This document shows, in pieces, positions 1 to 8,959 of a stretch of 64,000 nt of DNA (positions are counted from its first letter, which is position 1; each line of letters opens with the position of its first letter). Location of the stretch: the NCBI GenBank assembly GCA_938033875.1, contig CALHKG010000014.1, positions 62,001-126,000 on the forward strand, written 5' to 3'. A program made the translations under genes and the position numbers. Under the pieces are notes generated by a model. That model was not told the DNA's origin. It ran no database searches and worked only from the letters and a program-made list of their open reading frames with translations. Source of the DNA: an uncultured Candidatus Saccharibacteria bacterium. Its GTDB lineage: Bacteria; Patescibacteriota; Saccharimonadia; Saccharimonadales; Saccharimonadaceae.

Positions 1-41
1 TAAGGCGTCATTCTTCTGACGCGTCTTAGTGTGTATCTGCT

Positions 42-96
42 TCTGCTTGTCAACTGTTCATTGGAAATTATTAAGTCCCAACTGGGGCTGTTTTTT
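42..96 (+). terminator. 3' tag and Rho-independent terminator of an upstream module (copy A)
   Basis: TCTGCTTGTC lies at 42-51. A stem of AGTCCC (74-79) and GGGGCT (84-89) with an AACT loop is followed by a T tract (91-96). About 45 bp here are nearly identical to 56572-56617, so this is probably the 3' end of a module like those at 55-58 kb whose gene lies left of the window. Bases 1-28 also fold (GCGTC with GACGC). Confidence 0.75.
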
Positions 97-141
97 ATGT
101 CAATTTTGAAAAACTGACCAGAGTAACGTACAATAGAACTA

Positions 142-1575
142 ATGATAAAACTCTATAATACGCTCACTAGACGAAAAGATGAACTAAAACCACTCGACGG
201 AGAAACGGTCAAGTTTTACACCTGTGGCCTAACAGTTTATTCGCAACCGCACATCGGCAACTGGGTTGGCTATATTTATTGGGACGTGTTGGTACGATTG
301 TTACGCTGGCAAGATATTCCCGTTATTCGAACACAAAACATCACCGACGTTGGTCATTTGACCAGCGATGACGATAACGGCGAGGACAAAATGGAAAAAG
401 GTGCGCGCCGTGAAGGGAAGACTGCCTGGGATGTGGCGGAAAGATACATTTCCGTTGCAAATTATGAAGCCTACGACGTACTGAAATTGATAAAACCTGA
501 CTATTTGGTGCGGGCGACGGATTATATTCAGCAGCAGATTGACTTCGCAAAAGGACTGGACGAAAAAGGATTTTTATATAAAATCGACGGCGACGGCATG
601 TATTTTGACACGTCGCTTTTGAAGGATTACGGAAAATTGGCGCGGTTGGACGTGGCGGGACTGGAGGCTGGCGCCAGAGTGAGCGTTGAAGGAAAGCGCA
701 ATATTACTGACTTCGCCGTGTGGAAGTTTTCACCAAAAAACGCCAAGCGCGATATGGAGTGGGATAGTCCGTGGGGAATCGGTTTTCCCGGCTGGCATCT
801 GGAATGTTCGACAATTGCCCGTGAAACACTCGGCGATTCTATCGATATTCACGCAGGCGGAATTGACCATATTCCAGTTCATCACACGAATGAAATTGCC
901 CAGAGCGAAAGTCTGACTGGAAAACAATTTTCTCAGATTTGGCTCCATAATAATCACATAAAAGTTGACGGCCGAAAAATGAGTAAATCTCTGGGGAATG
1001 TTATTACGCTGGAAGATATTATTTCGCGAGGCTTTAGTCCGATGGCATTTAAGCTGGCGATTCTCAGCAAGCATTATCAAACAGAGGGCAATTTTACCTG
1101 GGAAATTCTGGAAGCAGCGCAGGCGCGGCTGAATCATTGGCGGGATTACGCGGTTCTGAGGCATCAGACTCACGACACGCTGGAGGATGACGATGACAAA
1201 GACGAGCAGGACGATTCGGTTTCGTTATTAGCGGGGCGTCAGGCGTTGGTCGAGAAATTGAACGATGATTTGGATACTCCAGGTGCACTGGCGTTAATTG
1301 ATGAAGTGTTTTCAAAGCTGGATCATACGCCGCTAGATAAGATTCATCGACAGAGTTTAGTACAGTTTATTGATGAGATTGACGAGATTTTAGGGCTGGA
1401 TTTGGCTGAGTCTACGCCTGATATTACTGACGATTTGAAGAGGTTGATTATCCAGCGACGTCAAGCACGCGCAGAGAAAAATTGGGAAGAATCCGACAGA
1501 ATTCGCGATGAACTTCTTCAGGCTGGCGTTGCCGTTCGTGATACGCCGAGCGGCAGCGTTTGGACATGGAAATAG
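142..1575 (+). CDS. cysS: Cysteinyl-tRNA synthetase
   Basis: Charges tRNA-Cys with cysteine in the cytoplasm. The 477-residue product has the class I HIGH-type signature (PHIGN, near residue 37) after the zinc-ligand cysteine in YTCGLTVY, the second zinc site around GWHLECS and HHTNEIAQSE, and a KMSKS loop (KMSKSLGN, near 280), then the C-terminal helical anticodon domain. Length is normal for the family. A TACAAT hexamer lies 7 nt before the ATG and no Shine-Dalgarno is visible, so a leaderless or nearly leaderless transcript is likely. Confidence 0.97.
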   Translation: MIKLYNTLTRRKDELKPLDGETVKFYTCGLTVYSQPHIGNWVGYIYWDVLVRLLRWQDIPVIRTQNITDVGHLTSDDDNGEDKMEKGARREGKTAWDVAERYISVANYEAYDVLKLIKPDYLVRATDYIQQQIDFAKGLDEKGFLYKIDGDGMYFDTSLLKDYGKLARLDVAGLEAGARVSVEGKRNITDFAVWKFSPKNAKRDMEWDSPWGIGFPGWHLECSTIARETLGDSIDIHAGGIDHIPVHHTNEIAQSESLTGKQFSQIWLHNNHIKVDGRKMSKSLGNVITLEDIISRGFSPMAFKLAILSKHYQTEGNFTWEILEAAQARLNHWRDYAVLRHQTHDTLEDDDDKDEQDDSVSLLAGRQALVEKLNDDLDTPGALALIDEVFSKLDHTPLDKIHRQSLVQFIDEIDEILGLDLAESTPDITDDLKRLIIQRRQARAEKNWEESDRIRDELLQAGVAVRDTPSGSVWTWK

Positions 1576-1605
1576 CCCGCTGTATTCAACGGGCTATAAT
1601 TTTTT
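1574..1605 (+). terminator. Rho-independent terminator of cysS
   Basis: AGCCCG (1574-1579) pairs with CGGGCT (1590-1595), followed by ATAATTTTTT. It sits between two convergent genes and starts inside the cysS stop codon. Confidence 0.85.
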
Positions 1606-1614
1606 CTGCGTCAA

Positions 1615-2748
1615 CTAATCTTCGTTTTTCAATTTCTTAACTAATTTATTAAGCGGCTTTTCGTTTTCGACGCGGTTAGACTTGGCTTGCTCTAAGTAAT
1701 TATCCAGCAAAACCTTCACGACGCCAGCGGCTGGAATAGCAACCAAACCACCCAATAGACCGCCGACATACAAACCAATTGTCACCGCAACCAAGACAGT
1801 CAAGGCCGACAACTCAACCTTCTTTGATTGGATAGAAGGAGAGACAAAGTTGTTCTCAATCTGCTGGTAAATCACGAAATAAATCGCGTAAATAACGCCA
1901 GCTGTCATGTTATTGAAGAATAGTAGTAGTGATATCAACGCACCAGCAATCGTTGCGCCAAACATCGGAATTAGCGTCAACACAAACGTCGCCATAACGG
2001 TGAGCATTGCCAAATTGGAATTTATGACAGGGAATGTCAAGCTCAGCACAAACACCACGAAACCTGATAATATCGCATCGATTCCAGAAACCGTCAATTG
2101 TCCAGAAACATAACCTGTGACTACGTTATACATTCGACCAACCAGCTTCTTATGACGCTCCATTTTTTCTTCGTCGTTGTACAATCCCCACAAACGCTTC
2201 ACCCAAGTTGGACCCTCGAGAAGCATCAGGAACGACAGCACCAGCACCAAGAATAGCGAGCCCAAGAACGACGCCAAAGAACCAACGCTAGATAATAAAT
2301 TCGTGCCGACGCTCGTCGCCCAAGACGAAGATTGCTGCTTAATGTTTTCCATCATCGAATCGACCTGCGGGCGCAAATTATTCTTATCAATAAAATCATT
2401 GACGCCACGCCACTGTGAGCTTGCTTGGTCGATTATACTCGGAATGCTCTCGACAAATTTGGCAGATTGTTGGACAATTGGCGGAATAACAAACCAGATC
2501 ACGCAACCCAAAAGCAGAACCAGCGTCGTGTACGCCAGTGCCGTGCCACCTAATCGGCTTTTTCCAGGTAATTTTTTAGCAATTGCTGCAACTGGACGAT
2601 TTAACGCCAACGCCAAGAACAGGGAAATTCCCAATAAAACCAGCGCGTCCTTTGCAGAATAAATTGCCAGACCAGCCAAACCAAAGCCCATCACGACCAG
2701 CCAAAACCGCACAAATGTTTTCGTGTCTATCTCTATACGTACTTTCAT
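1615..2748 (-). CDS. AI-2E family transporter (PF01594)
   Basis: A 377-residue polytopic inner membrane protein. It opens with a TM segment (VRFWLVVMGFGLAGLAIYSA), has a second TM pair, a soluble insertion at about 110-150, and a C-terminal block of helices ending in the glycine-rich GLYVGGLLGGLVAIPAAG typical of the YdiK/PerM group. Substrate cannot be told from sequence: family members have been linked to AI-2 export, Na+/H+ exchange and other roles. It starts 2 nt after the stop of the ABC permease, so it is probably the third gene of the ABC operon. Confidence 0.9.
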   Translation of the reverse strand: MKVRIEIDTKTFVRFWLVVMGFGLAGLAIYSAKDALVLLGISLFLALALNRPVAAIAKKLPGKSRLGGTALAYTTLVLLLGCVIWFVIPPIVQQSAKFVESIPSIIDQASSQWRGVNDFIDKNNLRPQVDSMMENIKQQSSSWATSVGTNLLSSVGSLASFLGSLFLVLVLSFLMLLEGPTWVKRLWGLYNDEEKMERHKKLVGRMYNVVTGYVSGQLTVSGIDAILSGFVVFVLSLTFPVINSNLAMLTVMATFVLTLIPMFGATIAGALISLLLFFNNMTAGVIYAIYFVIYQQIENNFVSPSIQSKKVELSALTVLVAVTIGLYVGGLLGGLVAIPAAGVVKVLLDNYLEQAKSNRVENEKPLNKLVKKLKNED

Positions 2749-2750
2749 AA

Positions 2751-3983
2751 TTAAACTTTACCAGCTTTTCGGCGTGTTCGCAACGCCGACAGAGATAATT
2801 TACTATCATAAGACATCGCGCCGTAGCGAAAAACGCGCACCGATAGCCACATAACAAACACTGCTGTAGCGACCAAAATTGCCGTGCCGAGCAAAGCTTC
2901 CCAAATCGGCAAATTGCCTATTGCGTTTCGTAACAACAATGGAATCGGCGCGGTGAATGGAAATAGTGACAAGAACTTAACGAAGAAATAATCAGGGAAG
3001 GAAACGAACGCCGTGATTCCGTAAAATGGACCAATGAATAGCATAATCACAATTCCGAACCACTGACTGGCTTCTTTGGCGGTCGGCATCATCGCGCCCA
3101 AAGTTACCAACATTCCCGTAAATAGAGTGAAGCTGGCGGAGAAAATTATGATTGCCAGACCAATTCTCACAGGATCAAACACGAGCGTACTCAAGTCCAG
3201 ATTAGGCAATTGCAACTTCGAGCCAAATGCCAAATAGCCCGCCAAAACTGGCAAAACAATTACCAAAATCTGAATCAAAGCCAACACCATCAAAGACAAA
3301 ATTTTACCCGTAATCAAAGTGTCGGTTTTAACGGTCGTAAGCAGCATTTCCACCGTGCGATTTTCTTTTTCCTCGGTGGTGCTAATGAGCATTTGATTGC
3401 CAAAAATACTGATGAGAATGAACAAAATAGCCAAAAACATTCCCGGCACAATCATCTCATTAATGCCGCCATGTTCTTTTCCGTCCAGATATGTGGTCGA
3501 TGACAATTGGACTTTGTCGCGTAAAATCGCAACTTGTGCTGGGCTGATGCCGCTTGCTACCGATTGACTCAATAAACTCTGTGCCACCGCGCCGTATTTT
3601 CCGTTTTGGAATAGCCCAACATCTTTACCGTAAACTTCGACCTTTTGCTTGCTCAAATCTTTTGGAAAATAAACATACGCATCAACCTTATTATTTTTTA
3701 CGTCGTCAATTCCAGATTCTTTCGATTTGGCAATTTTGGCTTTAATTGCCGCCAGCAATTCTGGCTTCACCAACTTCGAATCGTCCGTGACTTCCAACGA
3801 AAATTCTTGCTTTTCCAGATTTTTTGACGCTTCAATAGTCGTGCTTTGCGACCAAAACATAATGCCATACAGCACGCCAATCAACAAAGGAAATCCCAAG
3901 GCCGTCAACCAAAACGTCGGTTTCTTCAGTGTTCTAAGCGTTTCAAATTTGAAAACCGTCCCCAAATTATGCATTTTACTCAT
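2751..3983 (-). CDS. ABC-2 type transporter permease (NatB-like)
   Basis: The 410-residue membrane subunit of an ABC exporter. One N-terminal TM segment (residues about 25-48) is followed by an extracytoplasmic domain of about 150 residues and a cluster of five or six C-terminal TM segments, the architecture of NatB/YhaP permeases. Its start overlaps the end of the ATPase gene by 8 bp, which implies translational coupling and a shared complex. Substrate unknown: NatAB-type systems export Na+ or drugs, and nothing here distinguishes between them. Confidence 0.88.
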   Translation of the reverse strand: MSKMHNLGTVFKFETLRTLKKPTFWLTALGFPLLIGVLYGIMFWSQSTTIEASKNLEKQEFSLEVTDDSKLVKPELLAAIKAKIAKSKESGIDDVKNNKVDAYVYFPKDLSKQKVEVYGKDVGLFQNGKYGAVAQSLLSQSVASGISPAQVAILRDKVQLSSTTYLDGKEHGGINEMIVPGMFLAILFILISIFGNQMLISTTEEKENRTVEMLLTTVKTDTLITGKILSLMVLALIQILVIVLPVLAGYLAFGSKLQLPNLDLSTLVFDPVRIGLAIIIFSASFTLFTGMLVTLGAMMPTAKEASQWFGIVIMLFIGPFYGITAFVSFPDYFFVKFLSLFPFTAPIPLLLRNAIGNLPIWEALLGTAILVATAVFVMWLSVRVFRYGAMSYDSKLSLSALRTRRKAGKV

Positions 3984-4725
3984 CGCTCAACTCCTTCGCT
4001 TCGCCGCCGTAAACTTGGACAAAAATGTCATCCATTGAGGCGCCGCCAAATTGACTTTTTACTTCTTCCAATGTTCCATATGCCGCCGCTTGACCATCCT
4101 TCAATAAAATCAAGCGATCGCACAATCTTTCAACTTCCTCCATCTGGTGCGTAACGTAAATAATTGTCGCGCCAGCTTTTCGTTGCTCCTCAATTATATT
4201 CATCAACAAACGGCGATTCACCGGATCAAAACCTTTGGCTGGCTCGTCCATAATCAACAGTTCTGGATCGCCCATAATCGTTACACCGAGCTGGATTTTC
4301 TGCTGCTGTCCGCCAGATAATTTATCAAGTTGCGTGTTAGCTTTGTCGCTCAAATTGACGCGCTCCAAAAACTTCAGAGAAAAATCCTTAGCTTCTTTGC
4401 GACTCAAGCCCTTCAATTGACCAAAATAAAGCATCACGTCTAAGACTTTTTCTTTTTTATACAAGCCGCGCTCCTCAGGAAGATATCCGAGGCGAATCTG
4501 GCTCTCCACCGAATATGGCTTGCCGTTTATCAATAAATCGCCCGCGGTCGGCTGGTATAGTCCCAACAATGCGCGCAATGTCGTAGTTTTTCCCGAGCCA
4601 TTACTTCCCAAAAAACCAAAAACTTCGCCGCGAAAAACGTCGAAACTCAGATCTTTAATAACAGTTTTATCACCGAAACTCATCTTAAAATGACGAATCT
4701 CAACCATTTTTTTATTATCTGGCAT
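3976..4725 (-). CDS. ABC transporter ATP-binding protein (NatA-like)
   Basis: The 249-residue ATPase partner of the adjacent permease. Walker A is GSNGSGKTT (near residue 39), the signature is LSGGQQQKIQ (near 140), Walker B is LLIMDEP (near 158), and the switch histidine is in YVTHQ. Upstream on the minus strand are a TATAAT hexamer and an AAGGAGG Shine-Dalgarno 3 nt before the ATG, so this operon is leadered. It is divergent from the response-regulator gene, a common layout for a regulated exporter, but that regulatory link is inference. Confidence 0.92.
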   Translation of the reverse strand: MPDNKKMVEIRHFKMSFGDKTVIKDLSFDVFRGEVFGFLGSNGSGKTTTLRALLGLYQPTAGDLLINGKPYSVESQIRLGYLPEERGLYKKEKVLDVMLYFGQLKGLSRKEAKDFSLKFLERVNLSDKANTQLDKLSGGQQQKIQLGVTIMGDPELLIMDEPAKGFDPVNRRLLMNIIEEQRKAGATIIYVTHQMEEVERLCDRLILLKDGQAAAYGTLEEVKSQFGGASMDDIFVQVYGGEAKELSDE

Positions 4726-4776
4726 ACGCCTCCTTTTCTTTAAATAAAATTATAGCACTTAGCGCGGGAAAAAAGA

Positions 4777-4788
4777 TATAATATAAAT
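4777..4788 (+). promoter_or_regulatory. -10 element of a predicted leaderless promoter
   Basis: TATAAT (4777-4782) ends 6 nt before the ATG at 4789, which puts the expected transcription start on the A of the start codon. No Shine-Dalgarno is present. The same exact spacing precedes 8960, 16707, 21644, 35668, 42019, 59252 (+) and 49500, 59208 (-). Confidence 0.7.
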
Positions 4789-5457
4789 ATGCGACTGCTA
4801 GTCATTGAGGACGAACGAAAAATTGCGAGGGTCATAGCCGAATCTCTGAAGCGCGAAAAATACGCGGTTGATGCGGCGTACGACGGAGAGGAGGGCTTTA
4901 ATTTGGCGGATAGTCAGCCGTATGATTTGTTGATTGTTGATCGAATGCTGCCGGGATTAGAAGGCGCGGAGATTGTTAAAAAATTGCGCGAGAACGGGAA
5001 AAATATGCCTATTTTATTCCTTACAGCCCTGAGTACAACCGAAGATAAAACGCTTGGGTTAGACGTGGGCGCTGATGACTATTTGACTAAGCCTTTTGCA
5101 ATTGACGAGCTGTTGGCGCGCGTGCGAGCCTTGCTTCGTCGTCCACCGATTAGCCAACCAGACGTTCTGCAAATTGGCGATTTGAAAATTGACAAACAAC
5201 AACAGACAGTAACTCGCGCAGGAAAAATTATCGACCTCACAAGCAAAGAATATGCGCTGCTGGAATATTTGATGCAGCATCCGAATCAGATTCTCAGTAA
5301 AGAAACGCTGATTGATCACGTTTGGGATTTTGACGCTGATATTTTGCCGAATAATGTAGAGGCATACATAAAAAATCTGCGCCAAAAAATCGACAAACCG
5401 TTCAAAAAACAATTAATAAAAACCGTGCGCGGCTTTGGGTATAAGATTGAGTCATGA
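4789..5457 (+). CDS. OmpR/PhoB-family response regulator
   Basis: A 222-residue two-domain DNA-binding regulator. The receiver domain has the acidic pair (EDE, residues 7-9), the phospho-accepting Asp in LLIVDRMLPG (near 51), the Thr/Ser switch in LFLTALS and the Lys in LTKPF (near 101). The C-terminal winged helix ends in the family hallmark TVRGFGYKIE. It overlaps the histidine kinase gene by 4 bp (ATGA). Targets are unknown; the divergent ABC exporter is the closest candidate. Confidence 0.95.
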   Translation: MRLLVIEDERKIARVIAESLKREKYAVDAAYDGEEGFNLADSQPYDLLIVDRMLPGLEGAEIVKKLRENGKNMPILFLTALSTTEDKTLGLDVGADDYLTKPFAIDELLARVRALLRRPPISQPDVLQIGDLKIDKQQQTVTRAGKIIDLTSKEYALLEYLMQHPNQILSKETLIDHVWDFDADILPNNVEAYIKNLRQKIDKPFKKQLIKTVRGFGYKIES

Positions 5458-6404
5458 AAATTTTTACTTCAGCAACAATTAAGTTGGCGGGCTGGTATTT
5501 GATGATTTTGATGATCGTCAGTTTGCTGTTTAGTAGCATTATTTTTCAGGTGGCGCGCTCGGAAGTTGATGCGCAAATTCATAAAATTATCGTTCAAAGG
5601 AAGGGCGATTTTCCTGCAATCAATTTATCGGAAAGAATAGATAATTCAACTCGAAATCTTTTGATTAGTTTGGGCTATATAAATCTTATCGTTCTGCTCG
5701 CTGGCGGTTGGTGTTCATATTTATTGGCGAAAATCACTTTGCGGCCAATAGAAACCGCCCACAAAGCTCAATCGCGATTTGTTGCTAACGCCAGCCATCA
5801 ATTGCGAACCCCCTTAGCAATCATGAAGGCTGAAACTGAATTTGCATTGAAAAATAGAAAGGCAGAGAAGGCGGAACTTACAGAAACTCTGGAAAGCAAT
5901 TTGGAGGAAATAAATAAGTTGACTGAGCTTACAGCGATGCTTCTGGAACTGTCGCGGACAGAAAATAAGTTGGCGCTGGAAGATAAAAGTTTTAACTTGA
6001 CGGAATTGATATCTGAGCTCGTTCGTGAACGAAAAGCCGAAGCGCGAGTTAAAATGAATTGCCCAGAACACATAAATATTCCGCTTCATCACACCGCCAC
6101 GCGAGAATTGTGCGCGATTTTACTCGATAATTCATTGAAACATAGCTCGAAAAATTCTGTGGTAAAAATTTGCATTATTCCATCGAAACAAAACATCACC
6201 GTCAACTTCATCAACGACGGCACAATTTCACAACAAACTTTGCCACACGTCTTTGAGCGATTTTTCCGCGGCAACCAACAGACGAAAGGCTATGGATTGG
6301 GATTGCCATTAGCGGAGCAATTGACAAAAGCACTGGGCGGACAAATCTCTGTTAGCACCTCAAAAAACTCAACCATTTTCACAATTTCCTTGCCGATTCT
6401 GTAA
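5454..6404 (+). CDS. Sensor histidine kinase
   Basis: A 316-residue membrane kinase paired with the preceding regulator. Two TM segments (about 12-32 and 70-92) flank a short extracytoplasmic loop of about 35 residues. No separate HAMP or PAS domain is evident, so this is a compact intramembrane-sensing type. The HisKA motif is SHQLRTPLA (His near residue 113), and the HATPase has an N box (LLDNSLKHS) and G box (GYGLGLPLAE). The small sensor resembles envelope-stress kinases, but the signal is unknown. Confidence 0.94.
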   Translation: MKIFTSATIKLAGWYLMILMIVSLLFSSIIFQVARSEVDAQIHKIIVQRKGDFPAINLSERIDNSTRNLLISLGYINLIVLLAGGWCSYLLAKITLRPIETAHKAQSRFVANASHQLRTPLAIMKAETEFALKNRKAEKAELTETLESNLEEINKLTELTAMLLELSRTENKLALEDKSFNLTELISELVRERKAEARVKMNCPEHINIPLHHTATRELCAILLDNSLKHSSKNSVVKICIIPSKQNITVNFINDGTISQQTLPHVFERFFRGNQQTKGYGLGLPLAEQLTKALGGQISVSTSKNSTIFTISLPIL

Positions 6405-6480
6405 ATTTTCAGCTATTTTTCAGAATTAGATGTTGTAATAGGATTGTTGATTGGCAAATTGCCGATCTGAAAGGGGAAGT

Positions 6481-6939
6481 ATGAGTACAACATTTTTAAG
6501 TAAAAAAGGATTTAAGGAGCTTCAGAAAGAAATTTCTGGACTAGAGATTTCAGAGAAAGCGCTCATATTAGAATTGAAGGAAATTGGGCGCGCCAAATCG
6601 CGTGATGACAAATTACGCCGCAACGACGTGATTACACAACTGGAAAATATTCAATCAAAAATCTTTACGAAGAAGGATATTTTACGTCACGCCAAGCCGC
6701 TGCCAAGGAAGCGCGATCGATTGAAAATTGCTATTGGCTCAGTCGTGGATTTGGTGGATCAACAGGGAAAAATTTTCCGCTATACGCTAGTTCATAGCCT
6801 GGAAGCGAACCCTCTGGACGGGCGAATTTCCGTGGATAGTCCACTAGGAAAAAGTCTACTGAACCACAAGAAATCCGAAACTGTTTCCTGGAAAAATGGC
6901 TTGGCGACCAAGCAGCTACAGGTTGTCAACATTAGCTAA
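6481..6939 (+). CDS. GreA/GreB-like transcript cleavage factor
   Basis: A 152-residue protein with an N-terminal coiled coil (about 1-75) and a C-terminal GreA-type FKBP-like domain (SVVDLVDQQGKIFRYTLVHS, then DGRISVDSPLGKSLL). Family members enter the RNA polymerase secondary channel and stimulate cleavage of backtracked RNA. The expected pair of acidic residues at the coil tip is not clearly visible (the tip reads KSRDDKLRRND), so it could be a Gre-like factor without cleavage activity. The ATG at 6481 was chosen because GGGGAA precedes it at good spacing. Confidence 0.8.
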   Translation: MSTTFLSKKGFKELQKEISGLEISEKALILELKEIGRAKSRDDKLRRNDVITQLENIQSKIFTKKDILRHAKPLPRKRDRLKIAIGSVVDLVDQQGKIFRYTLVHSLEANPLDGRISVDSPLGKSLLNHKKSETVSWKNGLATKQLQVVNIS

Positions 6940-6964
6940 TCCGAATCGTCCACCACGACAGTTT

Positions 6965-6994
6965 AGCTCTCACTGGCGAGTGGGAGCTTTTTTA
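6965..6994 (+). terminator. Rho-independent terminator of the gre-like gene
   Basis: AGCTCTCACT (6965-6974) and AGTGGGAGCT (6979-6988) form a 10-bp stem with a GGCG loop, followed by a run of T. Confidence 0.88.
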
Positions 6995-7082
6995 TATAAA
7001 GCAATAAGCCGATGCTGCGGCATGCTATAATTACACTAAGAATATTCACAAATTTAGCGACAAAAAATAAACGGGGGATATC

Positions 7083-8831
7083 ATGTCAAAGCTAAACGTA
7101 GACCAGAAAAGTATCTATGCACTCTTATCGGATAGAAAGGCAGACTATATCATACCAGATTACCAGCGTCCATATGCGTGGGATGAGGATAGTTGTCAGA
7201 CTCTCTGGGATGATATATTTTCTTTTGCAATACCGGATAATGACGCTACGAAGTTTGACACGAACGACGAGTATTTTCTTGGCTCGATTGTGACTTTTGA
7301 AAACGACAAGAAACAGAAAGAAGTGATCGACGGTCAGCAACGCCTAACCACATTCATGCTTCTCCTTCGAGCTTTTTACGATCGCTTCACTAAAATGCAA
7401 GACCAAGGCTCAAAAGACTTTTCCGAACGCATCGCCAGCTGTATATGGAAAACAGATGAAATGGGCAAACCAGATAAAGATCACCTAAAAATAGATTCTG
7501 TTGTCGCCACTGATAAAGATAAGGAAGAATTTCTGTCAATCCTAAGAACAGGCATCGTTACCAACGACCAAACTAGCCGATACGCCAATAACTTTAGATT
7601 TTTCCTTAAAAAAGTTGACGAATTCATCAATAGCTTCCCAACTTTTGCAAAGAACTTGCCAGCAAGAATTCTCAATAACTGCATCTTAATGCCAATCGAA
7701 GCCGAATCTCAAGATACCGCTCTTCGCATATTCTCAACATTAAACGATAGGGGTCTTCCGCTTTCGGACTCCGATATTTTTAAGGCTCAATTCTATCAAT
7801 ATTACAAACAGAAAAGTGAAGACGACAGGGATGAGTTTATTAAAGATTGGAAAAAACTCGAGGAGACGTGTGAAAAAATCTTTCACCCAATCACTGGCAC
7901 ACCAATGGACGATTTGTTTACGAGATACATGTATTTCATTCGCGCCAAGCGAGACAATAACAAGTCTTCCACGACCGAGTCACTTAGAAGATTCTATGAG
8001 CGTGATAAATATTCCGTACTTAAACAAGATGACACTTTTGAAAATCTTAAAGATCTTGCTCAATTCTGGGAAGACATTACCGATCAAAATCGTGAACGTT
8101 TCAGTGAAGAGGTTTTAAAGAAATTATTCATATTAAACTATGCGCCAAATAGCATGTGGAATTATTTCATATCTGTTTACTACTTAGCAAATCGCACCGA
8201 AGACGGAAAATTGGATGATGAAGATTTTAAGATGTTTCTCGATCGTACAATTGCATTCATATGGGGATACGCAATAATACACCCAGGCGTGAACGCATTA
8301 AGAACTCCTATTTTTGCCGAGATGCTGAATATAGTTAATCTAAATGAAGTTACATTCTCAGACTTCAAATTTGATAAGGAGCAAACACGCAGTGCGATCC
8401 TTATTTATGATTTCAAAAACGGCAGACCAATCACCAAATCCATGCTAGCGCTTCGTATGATGCTCAATAAAGAGCAGTCATATCCAAAACTCTCTCAGCA
8501 GTTTGATATTGAACATATTTATCCCAGAAAGCGACAAGAAAATGAGAAAGGATTGTCTAATAATCGGCAAATCGACCTCCTTGGTAATAAATCTCTTTTA
8601 GAAAAACGAGTCAATATTCGCGCATCCGACTATAGGTTCGAAGATAAAATTAAATATTACCAGGGTTTTGATAATAGTAGAGGACAGCGCATAGGCGGAA
8701 CAGAAAATCTTGAACTCAAGAATATAAGCAATGTTTATAAAAAATTCGGAGAAAAAGAAATTGTTGAGAGGACTAATTTGTTTATTGACGATTTTATGAA
8801 TTTACTAGATAAAAATGGCTTGATTGCTTAA
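7083..8831 (+). CDS. GmrSD-type restriction endonuclease (DUF262 + DUF1524)
   Basis: A 582-residue single-chain defence nuclease of the Type IV GmrSD/DUF262 group. The N-terminal DUF262 domain has the nucleotide-binding motif DGQQRLTT (residues 83-90), preceded by IPDYQRPYAW and followed by IFSTLNDRGLPLSDSDIFKA. The C-terminal DUF1524 HNH-like domain carries FDIEHIYP (His478) and LLGNKSLLEKRVN. GmrSD enzymes cleave modified phage DNA using NTP; whether this one senses modification is unknown. A TATAAT lies about 50 bp upstream and a GGGGG Shine-Dalgarno sits 6 nt before the ATG. It stands alone, without a methyltransferase. Confidence 0.9.
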   Translation: MSKLNVDQKSIYALLSDRKADYIIPDYQRPYAWDEDSCQTLWDDIFSFAIPDNDATKFDTNDEYFLGSIVTFENDKKQKEVIDGQQRLTTFMLLLRAFYDRFTKMQDQGSKDFSERIASCIWKTDEMGKPDKDHLKIDSVVATDKDKEEFLSILRTGIVTNDQTSRYANNFRFFLKKVDEFINSFPTFAKNLPARILNNCILMPIEAESQDTALRIFSTLNDRGLPLSDSDIFKAQFYQYYKQKSEDDRDEFIKDWKKLEETCEKIFHPITGTPMDDLFTRYMYFIRAKRDNNKSSTTESLRRFYERDKYSVLKQDDTFENLKDLAQFWEDITDQNRERFSEEVLKKLFILNYAPNSMWNYFISVYYLANRTEDGKLDDEDFKMFLDRTIAFIWGYAIIHPGVNALRTPIFAEMLNIVNLNEVTFSDFKFDKEQTRSAILIYDFKNGRPITKSMLALRMMLNKEQSYPKLSQQFDIEHIYPRKRQENEKGLSNNRQIDLLGNKSLLEKRVNIRASDYRFEDKIKYYQGFDNSRGQRIGGTENLELKNISNVYKKFGEKEIVERTNLFIDDFMNLLDKNGLIA

Positions 8832-8894
8832 AAACAAAAAATCGCCCAAAAGAGCGGAAGATCGCTGCTGAGATTTTAGTGATTTCCATTTAAA

Positions 8895-8953
8895 TATTGC
8901 ACTTAATAAATAGCGCTGCCCTTATAGTAATACTTATGTTATTGCAATATAAT
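8895..8953 (+). promoter_or_regulatory. Promoter region with two TATTGCA half-sites
   Basis: TATTGCA occurs at 8895-8901, and the palindrome TATTGCAATA at 8940-8949 overlaps the -10 hexamer TATAAT (8948-8953). The ATG follows 6 nt later. The half-site equals the arms of the inverted repeat upstream of the Fur-family gene at 62799, so shared metal regulation is possible. Spacing differs, so this is tentative. Confidence 0.35.
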
Positions 8954-8959
8954 AAAACC

